Shown piece after piece: positions 11,901-22,365 of a stretch of DNA of 64,000 bases. The position numbers were made by a program, and so were the translations under genes. The stretch is taken from assembly GCF_000003195.3 (NCBI RefSeq), contig NC_012879.2:23976017-24040016 (forward strand), read 5' to 3'. The DNA comes from Sorghum bicolor. Taxonomy: Eukaryota > Streptophyta > Magnoliopsida > Poales > Poaceae. The notes under the pieces were generated by a model. That model had not been told where the DNA came from, ran no database searches, and worked only from the letters and a program-made list of their open reading frames with translations. Within the stretch, counting starts at the first letter, position 1. The number at the start of each line of letters is the position of its first letter.

Positions 11901-12185
11901 CTCGAGGAGGCTCGAGACATGGCCCTCCTCAATTCTGCCAGATACCAGTAGAAGCTTCGACGCTACCACGACAAACACGTACGAAAGAGGGACTTAAACG
12001 TGGGCGACCTTGTCCTGCGACGACGGCAAAGCAATCAAGGACGTCACAAGCTGACTCCGCCTTGGGAAGGCCCGTACGTGGTGGCCGAGGTTTTGAAGCC
12101 AGGAACGTACAAGTTAGCGGACGAGAAGGGGGCAATCTTCACCAACGCGTGGAACATCGAACAACTACGTCGATTCTACCCCTAG
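8960..12185 (+). pseudogene. T1 pol: RT, RNase H, aRNH, integrase (broken)
   Basis: RT begins about 8966 (KKKNGKMRMCVDYTSLNKA, then DAYSGYHQI and MPFGLRNAGATYQR). The frame shifts near 9520. In the new frame the catalytic box reads YVDN rather than YVDD. In-frame stops follow at the end of the RT (TGA about 9573), before MAALSRFISRLG (about 9792) and around 10263-10305. A first RNase H is at about 9960-10260. A second RNase H-like domain (MYFDGSLMKTWAGAGLLF) is at about 10395-10770. Integrase follows, with its H2C2 zinc region near 11150-11270 and core pieces GLDLVGPL, ITDNGTQF and HPRTNGQVERANG. After a stop at 11949 the C-terminal part ends at 12185. Many stops fit C-to-T changes at CpG or CpNpG sites, as expected of methylated DNA. 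It cannot be expressed as one polyprotein. Confidence 0.9.
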
Positions 12186-12743
12186 AAGTTCAAAACTTTA
12201 TGTTACTACGTATATTTTGTACCGAGACTTTGTAAGCGAATGTATGAATAGATGAAGTCCTTCCCTCGAGCAACTTCTTTTTGTACCAAGGCTTTACAAG
12301 TTATAATCTCGACGTTAGAAGGGGGCGCCGACTATGACCCATCATAGTCAACACCCCCTCGGGGGCTACCAGGGGGGCGACCCCCCCAAGTGTCGAAAAA
12401 AAAGCCAAAAATTTCTCTCTTTCTTACTTAGTAAACCTTGCATGGTCGAGTAGTTGAGGCGCCTCGAGCCCCTTAAGGGCCGAGGGATAACGAGCCTGAG
12501 AACACCTACGCCCTCAGGCTATGGAAACTCTACTCGCTCCCTCACCCTCGAGGTGATCGAAGCTGTGTTTTACGAAAAATCGAACAAGGAACACATACGT
12601 AGGCGCAAAGAGAAATAAAAGAACCTCGAGCGGAAAGACAAATAAACATTTAACAATTACCAAAAGACACTGTACCACTTATAAACAGGATTAACAAAGT
12701 ATTATACAAGGGGCCCCAGGCACCCTAAGCAGGCTCGCAGGCC
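12186..12743 (+). other. T1 non-coding spacer between pol and the antisense gene
   Basis: No coding signal is seen. It holds repeated C/G runs ('ccccctcgggggctacc') resembling the polypurine region next to the 3' LTR, and dense TCGA motifs. The convergent transcripts of pol and the antisense gene would both end here. Confidence 0.5.
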
Positions 12744-15700
12744 TCAGTCCATGGCACGATCCTCACCACCCTCGCCTCCGCCCGAGCCAGTCTCAGGAGG
12801 AAGCACCTCAGGCTCGAACAGCTTGGCCAGCCTCTCTCCAGGAGCCTCTGCGTCGTCGATCAAGGCGTGGAGCCTCTCTTCGTTCTCCGCGTCGGTCTTA
12901 GAGATGTCGGTGACGAAGCCATGGGACACTACCTCCATGTCGTAGGAGAAGCCAGAGCAGACAACCGCCATCGCCCGCTTCACCCCGATGTGGAGGGCAT
13001 CCCGCACCCGATCTCTCAGCGTCGCGCCTAAGTAGCACAGCTGGTCGACCAGTGCGTCGCCTCGAGCGTCCTCCTTCGACTCGTCCACAGGCTCGACCTC
13101 CCAGGAGGTCGAGAGGTCGTTTATCGCCGTCCGCACGCGACGGTTCAAAGCAACCTCCGCCTCAAGCTGGGCCTTAGCATTACGGGCCTCGACTTGGGCG
13201 GCTAGGAGCTCGTCCATAAGCCCTGTAAATGCCAATACAAGAAACCTTAGGAAAAACCAAGCACACCTCGAAAAAAGAAATCCGACAGAGGAAACGTACC
13301 GCGGACGGTCTCCTCCAGGGCCGTGTTCTCGCCCACCAGCCTGGTGTTGGCCCTCTCGATCTCTCTGTTGGAGCGTGCCAGCTCGGTGTTGGCAACGCGG
13401 AGATCCTCGATCGCCTTGCCAGCCTGAGCAATGGCCCCACTCTTCTCCAACAGCTCTCCCTTCAGACGTTCGACGTCGTCAGAGAGCCTGCGGGATTGAG
13501 CCCGCTCCGCCTCAAGATCTTCGAGGAACTTCTTCTTGGTTTCCTCCTGGCGATCTCGCCGTTCACGTGCTCCACCTTCATCTTTTGGAAGGACTCTCGA
13601 AGGGAGTCCAAGTCGATCTTGAGAAGACCCTTCTCCTTATCCAAGTCTGCAATGACACTCTTATAGGACAGGGCCTCCTCTCGGGCTTTGGACGCGGCCT
13701 CCTCGACCGTCAGAGCGCGCTCCCGCAGCAACATCGTCTCCTTCTCCACCTTCCTTGAGGCCTCTCGAGCCTCGACCAAGGCAGCCTCCCTCGCCTTCTT
13801 CTCCTCGTCGAGCGCTATGAGGTCTTTATAGGCCTTAAGGAGCTTCTCTTGCGACTCGAGGAGTTGATCCTTGAGGATGGGGAGCTGCTCCCAGCCGCCT
13901 CTTGTGGCGCGAATGAAGCTTGACTTAATGCAGGAGGTCTGTTTCATGTCCTGCGAGCCGGGGGTCGAACGGTTAGAACACAAAATCAAAGGATCTATGA
14001 GAATTAAGGACTGAAAGATACTTACAAAATAAGCCGGCCCGAGCCCGTTGTTGATGATGTCCGATAGGAGCCCCACCACGTGCTTCATCCAAAGGCGGAG
14101 CTCCTCGACATGTTCCCACTTCTCGGCCTCCTTCTTGTCGTCGAGGAAGATGTTGGGCTCGGACGGATCGGTGGAAGCCCGGATACGAATCCGATCGGGG
14201 CACCAGTTCTCCATCTCTCGATCAGCCTGCGCCTTGACGCCGCGGATGAGGTTCTCGACGGTCTCGAGGGAACCCCCGTGGCGCAAGAACAGGTCGACGA
14301 GGCACGGGAACCGCCCATCGTCGTCCACCGTCTTCCAGGTACCGTCCTTACTCCCCGACGACCCGATCTCGTCTTCCTCAGAGGGAAAGTGGTCCTCCCA
14401 TGCCCGGCGCTCCCAGAGGAACCCTGGGGTGATCCCGTCCATGCCGTAGATCGTCCTCCTGATCTCGGACTCGGGGTCGGCGGGGGTGCGCATCATGCAC
14501 GCAAGTGCCACCACTCCGTCCGCTCGCCCCGACTCTGCCCGGATCGCGGCAGGCGCCCCTGGAAGGAGCCACGCTGGAGTCGGAGGGCCGTATACCGGCA
14601 AATCTTCCTCCTGCTCGCCGGGCTCTTGCGGCGCCGGTAGTACTGGTTGGGCCAGACCTTGAGGCGGGGGCTCGAGTGGTCCTGCCTCTTGGCCCCCCCC
14701 GATCTTGCTGCTGCTGTTGCTGCTCTTGCTGCTGCTGTGGCTGCTGCTGATCCTGCGGCTGCCCCGTTGCCTCACGCTCCCGCTCTCCCTCCTCCTCTTC
14801 TTTCTTTTTCTGCTCCTCGAGAGCTCGAAGGCCAGCGGGCCAGGGAGTCTGACCCGCGATGAGGGAAGTCGATGCTTCCTCCTCCATAGGGCGGGCATCC
14901 CCTGACGCCTTGTTACCACCAGACGTGTCGCTAATGGTGATTGGGTCCGCCTCGACCCCCGGTTGAGGTGGCTCGGGAGCTCCTTCTTGCCCCTGAGTCT
15001 GGGGTGCCTCGTCACGCGTCGACGGCATCAGGGTAGGCTCGGGACGAGGCTGAGCACTCTCGTCGTCTACCGGAGGTCGAGAGTCGGAGGAAGCTGCAAA
15101 ACAAAGAATAGAGGCCGGTCACTATAATGCCCAACATAAGAACGTCACAAGTCCCAAAAGTAAGCCACAAACCTAGCTCCTTGGAGGCTGCCCCCGCTTT
15201 GAGCCTCTTCGCCATTGAAGGCTGAGCTTGTTCAAGCGTCCGCTTTAATCTGAAACAAAAGAACCAGCGTAAAAAGACTGGTAAACAAGGAGGCGCAGGA
15301 CAAAAGCCACAACATCGAAGAGCTTACCCGACGGGGAGGACAGCTCGCCTGCCAGTGCCCCGACCGGCGGGTCTCGACCCACCCCGTGTCAAGATCCTGG
15401 GCTCCTCGAGGGCAGGCGCTGGCCTTGGCTCGGCACCTTCCGCCAGGCGGGCCCCGGGACTGACGCTTCTGCGACCAGTCTCGCCCTTCTCGGAGGCCGC
15501 GGTGCGACCGCGGGTCAGCGGCCCCGTCGCCTGGGGCTTAGCATGGCTATCCGCCTTCGGCACCAGGGGAGGGCGCGGAGCGGTCTGGCCTATCACGGGC
15601 ACGGGAGGAGTACCGGCACGGGGGCGGTGTGATCCGCTTGGACCTTCCCTCGGCGTTCCCGTCCGTGGGGCATCGACGTCACCTCGAGGCGGACCCACGA

Positions 15701-17029
15701 GGATCCGGTCGAGGCGAGAGGCCATCCCCTCAGAGTCGTCGCTGTCTTCATCCCCACCATCATCGTCGCTGGGGGACTCTTCCTCAGGCTCCCCCCTCTG
15801 CCTGGATTTAGCCCGACGCGCCTCCAACGCTTGGCGGTCGAGGTTCTTCTTTTTCTCCCCTTTCTTCGCAGAGTCCTTGGCGGACTTCTGCTTCTCGGCG
15901 GACCGGCGTCGCCGTCACGATCGACCTCGTCCTCCTTTACTGGAGGCCTCGAGGATCGGACGTCGATCCGTCCCTGCCAGAACAAAGGTGGACTTAGAAA
16001 AAAGAAAAGAAACCCTGAATCAAAGTTGCGCACAAAAAGAAAGCATACCAGATCGATCGAGCCCGCATCCGGCCTCATGGGGAAACCGTTAACGTGCTCC
16101 GGCTTGAAGTCGCTAGCAATGGCGGCCCTCACCCGGGCCGCTACTTCGTCGTTCGCCGGAGCCTCGCTCGACATCCGGCATGCCTCGAGGTCCCGGGACG
16201 AGACACCTGGGCCCATCTCGTCCATCCTCAGCGGGCGAGACATCAAGGGGAGAACCCTTCGATGATGGACGGCTGAGAGAATGAGAGCGGCGGTCAAACC
16301 CTCCGAGCGTAGCTTCTTCATGACGTCGAGGAGGGGGTCGAGCCAAGATTGGTGAGCAACGACGACGCCGTACGTCCAATTTTCCGGACGCTCCGTGATC
16401 AGACGTCCGGTGTAGGCGGGCAGGAGGTCGTCGTCGTTTCGCAAGTAAAACCACTGGGAGTCCCAGCCGGCGTGGTTGGTCGATAGCCCCACCGGGATGT
16501 ACTCGCGTGGCCTCTCCGTCTTCCCCGTCTTCAGCACGAGGTTGAGGCAGCCCGCCCGCACCGGCTTCCTCACGCCGGTGGTACCCGTAGGGGCGTTGAA
16601 GAGCTCGCCCCTGTAGAGGTGGAGCCACAGCTCCCAGTGGGGCATCATCCCCAAATAGCCCTCACACACCGCGGCGAAGACCGCCGCGACGGTGATGGCG
16701 TTTGGGGAGAAGTGCTGAAGCTCCACCCCGTAGTGGTGGCAGAGCGCCCGCATGAAGCGGCTCGGGGGAGCGCCCAGCCCGTGGCGGTGGAACTTGGCGA
16801 ACGAAACCACATAGCCTTTAGGCGGCCTGGGCTCCCTTTGGTCCGCCGCCGGCGCGATCCACTCCGGCGACGACAGCGAGGTGCGGTGGCGCAGGAGTCC
16901 CTCCCTCTCAAGCTCTTGCAGCCGGCGCTCCGTCATCGACGACGGGCGCCAGTCGTCAGTGGCGACAAGCCTCACAGGCATCCGTGCCGAAAGAATGGTG
17001 GATCCGCTACTACTCGAGGGGGCACACAT
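12744..17029 (-). CDS. T1 antisense gene: Transposase_28-like domain plus coiled coil
   Basis: A multi-exon gene opposite to gag-pol, with ATG at 17029 (MCAPSSSSGSTILSARMPVR). The first exon (to about 16048) matches the plant 'putative gypsy type transposon' (Transposase_28) family: GYVVSFAKFHRHGLGAPPSR, RALCHHYGVELQHFSPNAI, WFYLRNDDD. Later segments, separated by GT/AG introns, encode a basic and proline-rich middle (about 15977-15335), a glutamine-rich run (about 14690-14760) and coiled coils (about 13930-13250 and 13220-12744), ending GGGEGGEDRAMD. Frame changes near 15915 and in the glutamine run near 14700 indicate decay. A TATA box lies about 100 bp upstream. Antisense genes of this position are known in Tat elements; the molecular job is unknown. 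Nuclear DNA binding is only a guess. Exon borders are approximate. Confidence 0.72.
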
Positions 17030-17121
17030 GCGTGGGATGGCAAGGGAACTAAGGCAATGAAAGGGCTAAGGCGAGAGTGAAGACGGGAAGCAGAAGGGAG
17101 AACAGCGGCGATGCCAGGACA

Positions 17122-17129
17122 TATTTATA
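17122..17129 (-). promoter_or_regulatory. TATA box of the T1 antisense gene
   Basis: TATAAATA on the minus strand about 95 bp before the ATG at 17029. The distance suits a plant core promoter with a short leader, and the retrotransposon LTRs do not supply it. The antisense gene of T2 has the same octamer in an equivalent place. Confidence 0.6.
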
Positions 17130-17900
17130 GGCAGTTGTTCACCAACGGGCAGATCCGATAAAAAAGGTAACTCCCCCCATAAATGCGCCATCTAACAGTC
17201 CTTCCCCTCTTCACAGATGGGACGCTCCGAATTCCGCGCCGACGCAGCGTCGTAACGTCACCCGCCTGAAAAGGCGCACCCAACGGGCATCAAGGTGAAC
17301 CGCCACGGCCTCTTCCTTCCCTTGTAAGCCAAGGGGCGTATCCGTGAAAGCCTCGAGAGGTCGCAGGCTGGCCCACCGAAAGGGTTCGACAGCCGATCTC
17401 GAGCGCCAGAGTCAGGGATCCCCAGCGAGCGGTCGGAGATCGAGGCCCGCCTCGAAGACTCGCTGGCGGTGTCCAAGGTAGGGTCGAGATAGTCGAGAGG
17501 AATCCCCCCGACAGGAGGCATCGAGCCGCTGGACTCTATCGAATGAGACCAGTATCCCCGACCACGTCGATCTTGCTTCATGAGAATGCCTCAGGGCTAC
17601 AGCTGACCCCCTCGAAAGGGGCACAGGTTCTCACTTGGACTACCCGCTAGGAACTCGATCTGTGGGGGGAAAGACGCTCGCTCTATCGAGAGTACGTCGA
17701 AACCTTCGCACAAAATGAGCCAATCAGAACCCTCCACCACAGGTGTCGACGGCATTTCTACGAATTAGGCAATATAACCCTCGAAGGAGTCAAAAACTCC
17801 TCCAAGGGCTCGGGGGCTACCCCCGCGGGGTCGCTCGCACGCCCCCACGGAAACTCGACCCAAGAATACAGCCTCCAATCGAGCGCCAGTGCTCGAATGG

Positions 17901-17915
17901 AGACTCGGGGGCTAC
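17901..17915 (+). other. Polypurine tract of T1
   Basis: 'agactcgggggctac' directly abuts the 3' LTR and is the expected position for plus-strand priming. A near copy lies about 95 bp upstream (17811-17825). Confidence 0.6.
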
Positions 17916-18956
17916 TGTCGAGGGTATCAATAAGGGGTACCCTCACCAATGCACATAACGAGATTATCCGTATGCAGGTCGAGGCCCTCAACTCGACGCT
18001 CTGATCATACATACGCGCAGCCATCAACGACCGCAACCACGAAGACGGAAATGGTGTCGAGCGAATCGATCAAGGGTCGAGCGCCAGCTATCGTCGAATA
18101 CGGAGACAGGCCCGAGCGAATCGAGAAGCGTCGAGCGCAAGGACACTGGCCACCGCCTGACGCGCGCTTGAGAGCCAGGACATTTAATGCGCCCGCCGCA
18201 TTCCCACCTAACACACTGGTCACGGGAGGCGTGATAGGAAACAGGCACCCGTCCCATCGTTCTTTTTGCAGCCTTCCCCACCAAACGACCCAGGGGGTGT
18301 CAGGACGCGGGAAACGAGGATGGAACGTCTAATTAGAACCCCCTCGAGACAACCAAGGTCAGCGCTCCGGACATCAGGGCATTACACGGCGTCCAACCCT
18401 CGACCTAACGTAGCTCCTTCCTGGGGACGAGCTGGGCGTCGACCGACAACATCGCAACCACTCCGCCGGATTTGTCGCCATGTCGTACAGGCGTGCGACT
18501 GGTGAACCAGCCCAAGACGGCGCGCAGGAGCGGGATACAGGGGCTCGCGTAATCATCACCAGGCTACTAAGACGGGACGGCTTGAGGTCACGCCGATACG
18601 GAGGCCTCGAGTAGGTCAGCGCGCCATGCTCCTATCGACCCCTACTCTGACACCTATACATGTACCCTGGGTCTCTCCTTGATGCTATAAAAGGAAGGGC
18701 TCGGGAATAGATAGACATCGGGCGATACCACGTCCATACGCAGTAGAACTCTCACACTCCATACCGCGCTTGTGTTCACCCCTGTACAAGCACTTCGGTG
18801 CAAGATAATACAGACTCCCCTCCCCCGCTGGACGTAGGGCCTTCTCTTGCCCGAACCAGGATAAATCTCTGTGTCTTCTTGCATCACCATCTGGGAAAGG
18901 GAGCACGCATACAAATTTACTCGTTAGTGTGAACCCCCAGGGGGAAAACACCGACA
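17916..18956 (+). repeat. 3' LTR of T1
   Basis: 1041 bp, 29 substitutions and no indels relative to the 5' LTR by my count. The poly(A) signal AATAAA of the 5' copy is GATAAA here (about 18860). AAAGA follows at 18957. Confidence 0.96.
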
Positions 18957-21616
18957 AAAGACATCTTTTCCTTGATAGATGGAATCATGTCGAATCTCGA
19001 CTTGACCAATATTAGGGCTCCGTTTCGTTAGTTGAGGATTGAACCAGTGGCATTTGAACATGACAAGACGAAGAGGTTCCTTTCCATAAAATGAAAGTTC
19101 ATAGATATCTTCAATTATGCCATGGTACTCTAGGCCATCAGTGCCGGGAGTATAAACTCCGCTGTTTGTGGTTTTTCGATGGGGCCGAGCTTGCTCGTAG
19201 CTTCTTGTGTGAAAGCGATATCCATTCACATCATAACCTGCATAAGCTTTCACCTTATTATCGAAGCCATTTGCAACCTGTCTCAACTCTTGACTCATAC
19301 TTGCATCGGTTTGGGCCTACAAGCGCAAGGAAAGGTTGCCAGACTAAGTACGTGAAAGAAGGAAAGATTGCCAGACTAGATACAAGGTAAATTGGACAAT
19401 ACCTTTGTTTTGAACCAAGAAATGAAATCAGGCCTCCCTGCACCCGGACCCTGTGAAAGAAGGGTGTCGGTTTGGCGTTGGGTAGGTTCCCTTGGTTGAT
19501 GCCAAGATACACAATAAATTCCCTATGCAAACGAGAGAATTCAGTTGGATGCAAAATAGTAAGGGCATATTGAAACACCTCGGGAAGGCTTTGAGAACTT
19601 ACTCAATGAACGGCTTCACCTCGGGAAGGTTGTGGAACACATATAGCATGATCGTGCGCCACTCTTCATTGTCCAACCTCTTATTGGTCGATCCACTTGA
19701 CTTGCCAAGTTGCCCTTGGAAAAGGCTAAGGTTGGATTCATTCTCGTTAACATTGTAGCGAGGGAGTGGATTATGCATGCTAGGAAGGTTCTCCGTGTAG
19801 TATAGCTGTGTGAAGTTTGTCACCTCCTCTAGAATGGAAGCCTGTGCAATGGAAGCCTCAATTTTGGCTTTATTTCTACATTTTTTGCGAACGGCCTTTA
19901 GACATCTCTCGATTGGATAGCACCAACGACCCTGCACGGGCCCCCCCATACGTGCCTCATACGGGAGGTGCACAATCAAATGTTGCATCGACAAGAAGAA
20001 GCCAGGTGGAAAGATCTTCTCCAACTTACAAAGCAACTCAGGTGCCACTTTCTCCAAGTTTGCAACCACGGTCCGAGATAGCTCCTTGGCACAAAGCTGG
20101 CGGAAGAAATAGCTCAACTCTGCTAGCACTAGCCAGAGATGCTCAGGAACATAGCCTCGTACCATCGCCGGAAGAAGCCTCTCAATCCATATGTGGTAGT
20201 CATGACTCTTCATCCCGTTGACTCGCATAGTGAGTAAGTTCACTCCCCTGCTTAGGTTCGCTGCATATCCATCAGGGAACATTAACGCCTTCATCCATCC
20301 TAGTACTTCCCTCCTTTGTTCAGGTTTCAAGACAAAATCGGCCTTAGGCCTTTTCCAGTTCTTGCCGTTTGTAGGAGGCCGCATCACTTGTTGTGGTCTA
20401 TCGCATAACGTCTCCAGGTCCACTCTAGCCTTAGGGTTGTCCTTAGACTTGTCGGTGTCCATGAGTGTTGCCCAAAGTGCTTCGGCGATATTCTTTTCAG
20501 TGTGCATTACATCAATGGTATGGGGCAGCAGTAGGTCCTTGTAATAGGGGAGCCTCGTCAAGCCGGACTTATGAGTCCACATGTGTTGCTCACCATATCC
20601 CACAAAACCACCTTCTTCATTCGGCACGAGAGCATCTATCTGAGCATAAACCTCAGCAGCAGTCTTCAAGTGCGGTCTAGGGTCCATGACTGCGACACCT
20701 TTCCTAAAATTCTTGGTGTCTTGTCGGAATGGATGGTTGTCATCTAGGAATTGACGATGTTGATCGAACGACGAATACTTTCCACCCTTCTTCAACCAAA
20801 TGAACCTCACAGCTTCCTGGCATATTGGGCACGGGAACTTCCCGTGAACACACCAGGCGCAAAATAACCCATATGCTAGGAAGTCATGCATGGAGTACTG
20901 GTACCATACATGCATTTTGAAGCTTTCCTTTGTAGCTCGGTCGTATGTCCAAACCCCTTCATTCCAAGCTTTGATCAACTCATCAATCACGGGCTCCATG
21001 AACACACCCATATTACTCCCCGGGTGCCCAGGAATTATCAACGTCAAGATCACGTTATGTCGTTGAAAGGCGACGCCAGGGGGGAGATTGAGGGGGATAA
21101 CAAACACGGGCCAACATGTGTAAGGGGCAGACATCATGCCATAAGGATTGAACCCATCTGTTGCCAGCGTGACACGTACATTACGAGCCTCATCGGATTT
21201 CAAACGATGCTTGTCATCAAAGCTGGCCCATGCTTCACCATCAGCTGGATGCACGATCTTGTCAGGATGGTAGCGTTTGCCATTCTTGTGCCACGTCATT
21301 TGTTTTGCAGTTTCCTCAGTCATGAATAGCCTTTGAATCCTCGGCACGAAGGGAAGGTGTCGTAGGACTCGGGCAGGTATCTTAAGCTGGCTCTTCTGGC
21401 CACCACTGTCACCAGACTCTACCTCTAGGAACCTGGAGGCTTTACACTTCGGACCGTACTTTGCCTCCTTAAGTTCTTCTCGAAATAGGACACACCCATT
21501 CGGACAAGCATGTATCTGCTCATACGGCATCTTCAATGCTTTAAGGAGCTTGTGCGCCTCATACATGGTCTTCGGCAACACGTGGTTTTTTGGAAGCAGG
21601 GTGCCAACAACGGTCA
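18957..21616 (-). pseudogene. TNP2 transposase, central block (CACTA)
   Basis: The largest TNP2 piece, lying between the two retrotransposons. The long exon runs 21616-19603: the transposase core (Transposase_21/tnp2; TVVGTLLPKNH, YTCWPVFVIPLNLPPG, CAWCVHGKFPCPICQEAV, LPHTIDVMHTEKNIAEAL), then a DUF4218-like part (FFRQLCAKELS, IVHLPYEARMGGPV). Splice signals give further exons at 19522-19403 and 19316-18957. The last holds the start of the DUF4216-like domain (GYRFHTRSYEQ), broken by T1 within GKDVF. The 120-bp exon changes frame relative to the usual family sequence. In an intact element TNP2 cuts the CACTA ends. The apparent N-terminal 26 residues upstream of 21616 belong to the T2 LTR, not to TNP2. 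Confidence 0.92.
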
Positions 21617-22319
21617 TGTTGACACCGTTTTTTGGGCACGTGTCCAGGATGGCAGGATAAAGTGGCAGTATGCTGTTTACAAGATGAATTGCCAATGAGG
21701 ATGGTTGCCGATGAAGGAGAGGTCGGATGTGACTAAGTCTGCAGGCAGTGATGTGTTTATGCCGATGGCTATAATGGAGGAGTCTGCCGATGACTATGGC
21801 AAGGAGTCTGCCGATGATACGGAGGAGGGGTCCGGAAACTGCTGATCGGTTTATGGAAGAATTTTAGTTTGTCACGGGAGATAGCTTTGTTATTTCCTTA
21901 TTTATTTAAGTCGTTTTGTATACGGATTCCGTGTAATTTGGAATTCAAATTCTAGTCGTGTTTAGTTGTAGCTCTTTGAGCAGGGTATAAATATGAACCC
22001 TAGGGCCTTGTAATGAGACATCTATCAATCAATCAAACACACGTTTTTACTCATATTCCAGCATCTACTTTTCGACGACTTCGTCATACTTTTTTCCCTT
22101 TTATTACGAGTTCTTAGGAATTCATCGACTTAAGCTCGGCGTGTTCTCAAGTTCCGCGTGAGTACCTCTTAGCCGTGACATCCGGGCGCATCGCTGTTGT
22201 CAGGACTAAAGTATTCGAGTTATCACCTTTGCCGATAGTAAGGTCATTTCGGCTGGCACGCCTTAACGTTTGAATTGGGTATTAGCCCTTTGTGTTTGCA
22301 GATCTATTTTGCATCAACA
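21617..22319 (+). repeat. 5' LTR of T2
   Basis: 703 bp with TATAAATA at 21986-21993. A cluster of GCCGAT motifs lies at about 21710-21820. It differs from the 3' copy at five positions by my count (for example CCAATG/CCGATG near 21695 and TTCAAATT/TTCGAATT near 21946). Confidence 0.96.
21986..21993 (+). promoter_or_regulatory. TATA box of T2 5' LTR
   Basis: TATAAATA within 'gcagggtataaatatgaacc', followed by a leader of over 300 bp to the LTR end. It is repeated at 33706-33713 in the 3' LTR. Confidence 0.75.
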
Positions 22320-22326
22320 CATCTTT

Positions 22327-22344
22327 TGGCACGCCCAGTGGGAC
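22327..22344 (+). other. Primer-binding site of T2
   Basis: TGGCACGCCCAGTGGGAC lies 7 bp past the 5' LTR. It has the TGG start of a tRNA 3'-end complement and differs from the T1 site. The tRNA was not assigned. Confidence 0.7.
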
Positions 22345-22365
22345 CGATTCAAGATCAAGATCAAC

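Larger units (their letters stand above)
5148..18956 (+). mobile_element. Ty3/Gypsy Tat-lineage LTR retrotransposon T1
   Basis: A complete 13.8-kb element with 1041-bp LTRs (5148-6188 and 17916-18956), each beginning TGTCGAGG and ending CACCGACA. It is flanked by the 5-bp duplication AAAGA (5143-5147, 18957-18961) inside a TNP2 exon. Internal order is primer-binding site, gag, remnant protease, RT, RNase H, second RNase H-like domain, integrase, then a reverse-strand gene before the 3' LTR. The second RNase H and the antisense gene are marks of the Tat lineage. I counted 29 differences between the LTRs (about 2.8 percent), mostly transitions. Several stops, one frameshift, a lost catalytic residue and a protease deletion make it non-autonomous. 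Confidence 0.95.

Noticed and set aside
21617..21698. N-terminal extension of TNP2 upstream of 21616
   Set aside because: These codons lie in the T2 LTR; true TNP2 continues at 34045 on the other side of T2.
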